Positions 59,538-64,000 of a stretch of 64,000 bases of DNA are shown piece by piece (the stretch's first letter is position 1; each line of letters begins with the position of its first letter). The notes beneath the pieces are model-generated. The model was not told where the DNA came from and ran no database searches. It worked only from the letters and a program-made list of their open reading frames with translations. Source of the DNA: Liolophura sinensis (Eukaryota; Mollusca; Polyplacophora; Chitonida; Chitonidae); contig NC_088300.1 in the NCBI RefSeq assembly GCF_032854445.1, forward strand, positions 73,072,984 through 73,136,983, read 5' to 3'. The position numbers and the translations under genes were made by a program.

Positions 59538-62500
59538 TCATTCATTATAGTCTTTATTTTGCTCAGGAGACCTCTGGACAGGCAAGAATGGCAAATATCT
59601 AGAAACTTTAAACCTGTTAACTACATTTGTTATCCACATGGGGAGATCATAGACAGTGATGAATCTAGCGGAATCTTCTGACACAGTCTGCCAGGCGTGA
59701 AGACCTCGCTCCTCTATCGTACCTGAAAGCAGGAGACAAAGACAAAGCCAAATTATAACGCTATTTCAGTCACATATTTTTATTCATTTAATTAAGATTT
59801 CTTATTTAGTCAAGATTGTTATATGTTACTTATTCAGTAACCTATTTAATATACGCCGAACATCAATCAGAGAGAGCATCCTGAGTTCGCCGAAAATGAA
59901 AATTTGAAACAAAAATTTATGATAGTAAAACTTATTGTGAGTGAATGACGCTACGGTAACGGCATATTGCCATGCCGACGTGCAATATGAACGCTGCTTA
60001 TGGCGACGTGGAACGTGAAACACATGCTACACAATCTCTTCAAAGTTAAAAGATAGTCAGACATGAGGGGGAGGGGGCGTGGAGTAGGCCGGTAATAATT
60101 TTGTCATTATGACGGTGGTCAGGTTTATGTGTAGCGGAAACCTAAGTATAAAACACCGCCCTTCGCCAGTTATACTTAACAAACCTTCTGACAAACAAAT
60201 GACCTCAACTGACAAGGACCAGCCAGATGCCACTGGCCGATGTTTGAATAGTCAAAGAATAGTTGAAGAGTCAGTGAGGTTCGCGGATTTACTCTATCAT
60301 GTATGCACAGCAAACCACTTTCAACGCATCTTTCTTTCCTGTGATGCTCTAAGGACCCAAGGGGTGACATAATGACAGACTTATTTACAGATTAACCAAA
60401 GATTAGATCAGAATCTATTCTGCTATATTTGTCAGGGCTCGCTTGCACGAAAGGATCGTGAGTCTAAGTTGATTGTAAATCACTAAGACAACGATCGTGG
60501 TCTTAACTTACAACAGACACTCTTGCGAGAAGGGATTGTGTAAGTTTTGATAGTTGTAACGTACAATCCAAAATTACAGTTGGGTCCACACTGTTGTAAA
60601 TATTTACAATCGCCCCAAAATTACCGTTAAATACAAACACTTTTTGCAGGTAGACTGAATGCAAGTAATTTTCTGCTCGGTTTGACGTGCACTCTAATTA
60701 TCCCAAACAGATGTTACAAGCTGATGTTAGCTGAGGAATGATTAGAGCTCCTCTCGAAATGAAGGCCATAAAAAAGTTATTGTCTGGTACCTGTTCTGTT
60801 TATACAGACCAACATTATATGCGAGTCAAATCTGGCGTATGTTCGAGAACGAAACTCACATTACTTTATACAGTTCCTTTGTGCAAGCGCCGTCAACTGT
60901 TTTTGTAGGTAATAGTAAACTCAATTGAAGGGTTTACAAACTATTGCAGCTATGATCTCTTTTGTTCATGCTCTCACCGGAATATTTCACGCAGAGGACT
61001 TCATACAAACCTGGAGCAACGTTATCCAGAATTAAGGCAATTACACCGCCTATGAACATCGGTGTTCCTAGGAACACAGTCAGAACTTGATCAAACTGAG
61101 CGTTACCTGGGCACAGAAAATTCATAATAACTTCAAAATCGCATCATTATTCACCAGTGATTTGTCATATCAGGTTTGAATTAACTTATCGGCGGTAGTA
61201 TATACTCTACAATTTGGTGCAGGAAATAAACTGAACTCGATGCATTTTACAGATGTAAGACCTGCACCAGCTTACATACCAAATTACATACAAAACCGTT
61301 CACAGTCTGTAAGTCTTCGTACAAGAAAACAAATCCGCATTTTTTATTGTTTTTTTTCTAAGGGCCGGTATATTCTTGAAACTTCCAGTGAAAATCATTA
61401 CCGAGTTTGGAATCAGTGCAGAATGTCATATCAGTAGAAGTCGTATTGCCAACATCATACATTACAATTAGCAGAAAAATGAAGTAAAAAGGAAAAGAAG
61501 ACACTTGTTCTATTAAAAATGGCTACACAAGCCTAATTTGCAAACGGAGGTCCAACTGTACGATTTAAGTAGGCCTTCTCTCTGTGTAACAACATATCAA
61601 TTTGCTCCTCGATCGGACCGCTGGAGAAGAGGACTTTAACATGTTCTCGACAAAATTCGACATGGTGGTCAAGTCATGTGACTAGATAAAACAATTGCAA
61701 ACTGGCAAGATTTTTCCTATATTCAGTATTTTTACTGCTCAGTTTGACTTCTCTACTTTTCGTAGTTCTGGAGACATAGGAGCTTTAAAGGTGCAAATAA
61801 TAATAATAACCCTAACATTTCCAATAGGTGTCCCGCCAGGACGGCGAGGTTCCCTAAATTTCGGTGTTTGCAATAGCAATTTATCAGGGGTAGTCAAAAA
61901 TAATGTGTAAACTACCTGAGTTGATAGCTCTCGGTGATCTGGATATCCATTCTGGTAACAGTAAGCCCAGGAACATGGATATGCCAACAATGATAAGATT
62001 ACGAGACGAAGACAAATCGACAAACTGAAGGCCAGACAGACCGATGGCTGCCAAGATACCGAAGATGACTGACTGTACGCCGCCGAGTATAGGATGTGGT
62101 ATGCTGACCAGAACAGCGGCGACTTTCCCGATGATGGACAAGATGATGGTCAACACTCCGGCCACATAAAACACTCGGCGACTTGCCACCTAAAGCAAAC
62201 AGGAAAAGAAATACCGGTAACCCAAAAGTCTTCTTTTCAACCATACCATTTATGATGCTGAATTAATTTTCTCAAATGATCAAGTTGAACTAAATTTATC
62301 AATATAACAGAAATAAATTAAAATCCAGTTATTTTTCTCAACAACTATCTTTCGCTACAGCATGCCATATTGGGTTAGCAAAAACAAGAATAGCTGATAT
62401 TTGAAATAAAGATTGTTGTGGTATAGCTTCGAGAAATGACAAAAACAAAATCTAACTATTCCATTCATGCTTTCACTGTTACAAACAACAAAATATCACA

Positions 62501-62763
62501 AGAGCCTACTTTTGTTATACCAATGGCTCCTATGTTTCCACTGTACGAAGTTGTACCATGAGCTGTGCCAAGCAGACCGGAAATCATCGAGCCGAACCCC
62601 TCTAAGGCTATCCCGCGGTTTATCGCGTGTTTTGGGGGAGGAGGTACGTAACAAACTTTCGCACATGCGTAGTAATCTCCTATTGATTCCAGCGTGGACG
62701 CTATAGTTGCCGCTATCATTCCGATGAACGCTCCTGCGTTGAAGGACGGGGTACCATACTGTC
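59538..62763 (-). CDS. SLC23 nucleobase-ascorbate transporter, C-terminal half (4 exons; 5' part outside window)
   Basis: Exons (transcript order): 62510-62763, 61916-62189, 61011-61106, 59538-59722, all GT/AG with consistent phases, giving 269 aa to the stop. Full-length family members have roughly 600 aa, so the first half lies beyond 64000. Visible features: ESIGDYYACA with its conserved acidic residues, PPPPKHAINRGIALEG, the transporter signature NIGAIGITK, LSGLQFVDLSSSRNL and ALILDNVAPGTIEERGLHAW. Five hydrophobic segments are apparent. SLC23 proteins carry ascorbate with sodium, or nucleobases, across the plasma membrane; substrate cannot be assigned here. The residue before NIG is Gly (TTSYSGNIG), where family members usually have Pro, Gln or Glu. 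The tail is short and ends SPEQNKDYNE. Confidence 0.9.
60434..60894. mobile_element. Possible foldback element in SLC23 last intron
   Basis: CGCTTGCACGAAAGGA near 60440 is mirrored by TCCTTTGTGCAAGCG near 60879, about 440 bp apart. Between them are GATCGTGAGTCTAAG and GATCGTGGTCTTAAC blocks in partial inverted arrangement. No transposase is seen, and the boundaries are uncertain. Confidence 0.35.
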
Positions 62764-63324
62764 CTGTAACGAATCATCAGACACATGAAGCCCAACAATA
62801 GATAGATCGCATCGGACAAACTGCACAATGGGAGATGGACGAATTCATCGCACTAAATAAGAACATCGTTATCAGCAGTGACATTAATCTGTTCGTGTAT
62901 TACCTAAGTGTTCTATGAACGCACATGTACCTAAAAATCTGATGTATAGGCTACAAATGAAAAGAAATTAATTCGAAAGGGGGGAGCGGTAAACAGATTT
63001 GGATTGCCTTACTAAAGGGTGTGTGGAAGGGTTTTTAGAGTTACCCCTTACACACTCTTGCCAAACGTGGAAAGACATTGGCATCTGTTGCAAAATGACA
63101 ACAATGAACCAGATTACTAAACATATGGACAAAAAGGGAACGAATTGGATAAAGCAGCACAAACTATGAACTATTAAACTATCAAACTATTAAACGTCAA
63201 AATCTGAAAGTACTGATTGTGCTCTCTCTATCTGAACAATCACCGTATTTAGCCCAAAATGGATTGGTGCCTTGTTATAGGTGGCCGGTTCTAAAGCTGA
63301 TAAGTTTATATGTTCGTTTGCCTG

Positions 63325-63470
63325 ATAAGTGTTTTACTCGTACTCAAGAATATTATACTTCTACGACGTCGGGTGGGGCGATGGCAGGGGGGCGGGGGTT
63401 GCGGTTAGAACCCGGGGAAGGCCCACGACCAAGAGCTAGACTTGGCCTCACAGCGAGCGCATTGGCGAGT
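63325..63470 (-). mobile_element. SINE family 1, diverged copy
   Basis: AGTGTTTTACTCGTACTCAA, ACTTCTACGACGTCGGG, GGCCCACGACCA and CACAGCGAGCGCATTGGCGA follow the reverse body towards the head. A G-rich expansion (63384-63415) replaces the usual CATTATGGTGGG part. Confidence 0.65.
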
Positions 63471-63659
63471 GAGATTGTGAAAGCCGCTTTGACGATTACA
63501 TCTAGAATGCTGATAAAATGATATGACTTAACTTAGCAATTCCTTATCTTATACAAAACACAGGAGGCAAACAGGAAATTATGCCCAGATGAATGAAATT
63601 GTGCATTATAGAATGCTCGTGGGATAATATACGCCTACATTATATGAATCACCCTCGCC

Positions 63660-64000
63660 ACCATTTTGTAGCATAGCAAAAACACAAAAAAATATTTACA
63701 CTGTGACAAATTACACTGTAATTTTACAGAGAAAAGTCCAGGCAATCTTGTGACCAGTTCTTTTCACTGTAGATTTACAATATGTGCTGTTTAATATTTA
63801 CATCCAAAATAGTATATTTCCACGTATACCATTGTAAATAATCAAATAACTCCATTGCAAATTAACAAAATCTACATATCTACCAAGAAAACCAGTGTAC
63901 ATTTACAGTGCAGTGCAATGTAAATGGTCAAACCGCTAGAGTTTTACAAACAATGTTGTAAACACACATCGACTAGAAAAAAATTACACCACATCGGTGC
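63660..64000. repeat. Low-complexity stretch rich in TTTACA/TGTAAA motifs
   Basis: Many copies of TTTACA, TGTAAAT and CACTGTA on both strands; similar sequence is at 60570-60640. It sits in the upstream part of the SLC23 gene and is cut by the window edge. I see no SLC23 exon between 62764 and 64000. Confidence 0.4.

Noticed and set aside
62968-63162. Hydrophobic open frame upstream of the SLC23 exons
   Set aside because: Hydrophobic, but lacks SLC23 sequence features and suitable splice phase; the preceding exon should end with QYG-compatible phase, which is not seen here.

Overview
The window is eukaryotic nuclear DNA: AT-rich, with small coding exons separated by long introns, dispersed tRNA-derived SINEs and many tandem repeats. 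Gene content (a ciliary Mn-motif protein, chondroitin-type sulfotransferases, an SLC23 ascorbate-type transporter) and the recurring SINE body (CGGGCAGAGCCCGG...CCCACGACCATCCGCAGG) suggest a marine lophotrochozoan, most likely a mollusc. That attribution rests on family knowledge and was not tested by a search.

Layout. (1) 275-10179, + strand: nine-exon gene for a SAXO-like stabilizer of axonemal microtubules, with a CRE and an RFX-like site near its start and a poly(A) signal at 10354. (2) 20260-29315, + strand: CHST15-like sulfotransferase copy A, seven coding exons, 622 aa, probably with a 5' noncoding exon ending at 13981. (3) 38939-44424, - strand: CHST15-like copy B, seven coding exons with the same phases and nearly the same sizes, 707 aa. 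A and B are tail to tail, about 9.6 kb apart. (4) 59538-62763, - strand: the 3' four exons of an SLC23 nucleobase-ascorbate transporter whose 5' half lies beyond the right edge. I recognise no gene in 10380-13800, 29316-38938 or 44900-59500; these hold repeats and unassigned sequence.

The most unusual structure is in the sulfotransferase pair. Exon 4, which carries the 3'-phosphate-binding part of the PAPS site, differs between A and B at only 4 of 157 bases, all synonymous, while neighbouring exons are strongly diverged. This looks like a short gene-conversion tract. Directly downstream in copy A, the last ~57 bp of that exon plus the start of its intron (splice donor included) have been amplified into a ~2 kb minisatellite with a 75-bp unit, later interrupted by a full-length SINE with a clear target-site duplication. 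Several early units keep an intact CAG|GTAAATA donor, and most units carry CACGTG. Copy B also has minisatellites in introns 4 and 5.

Other points: a one-base phase discrepancy in the SAXO-like gene that its own repeat register suggests is a missing base; a dispersed repeat family (five copies here, all in one orientation) that I cannot assign; a perfect 20-bp-arm hairpin in copy A intron 6; and a G in the SLC23 signature where P, Q or E is usual.
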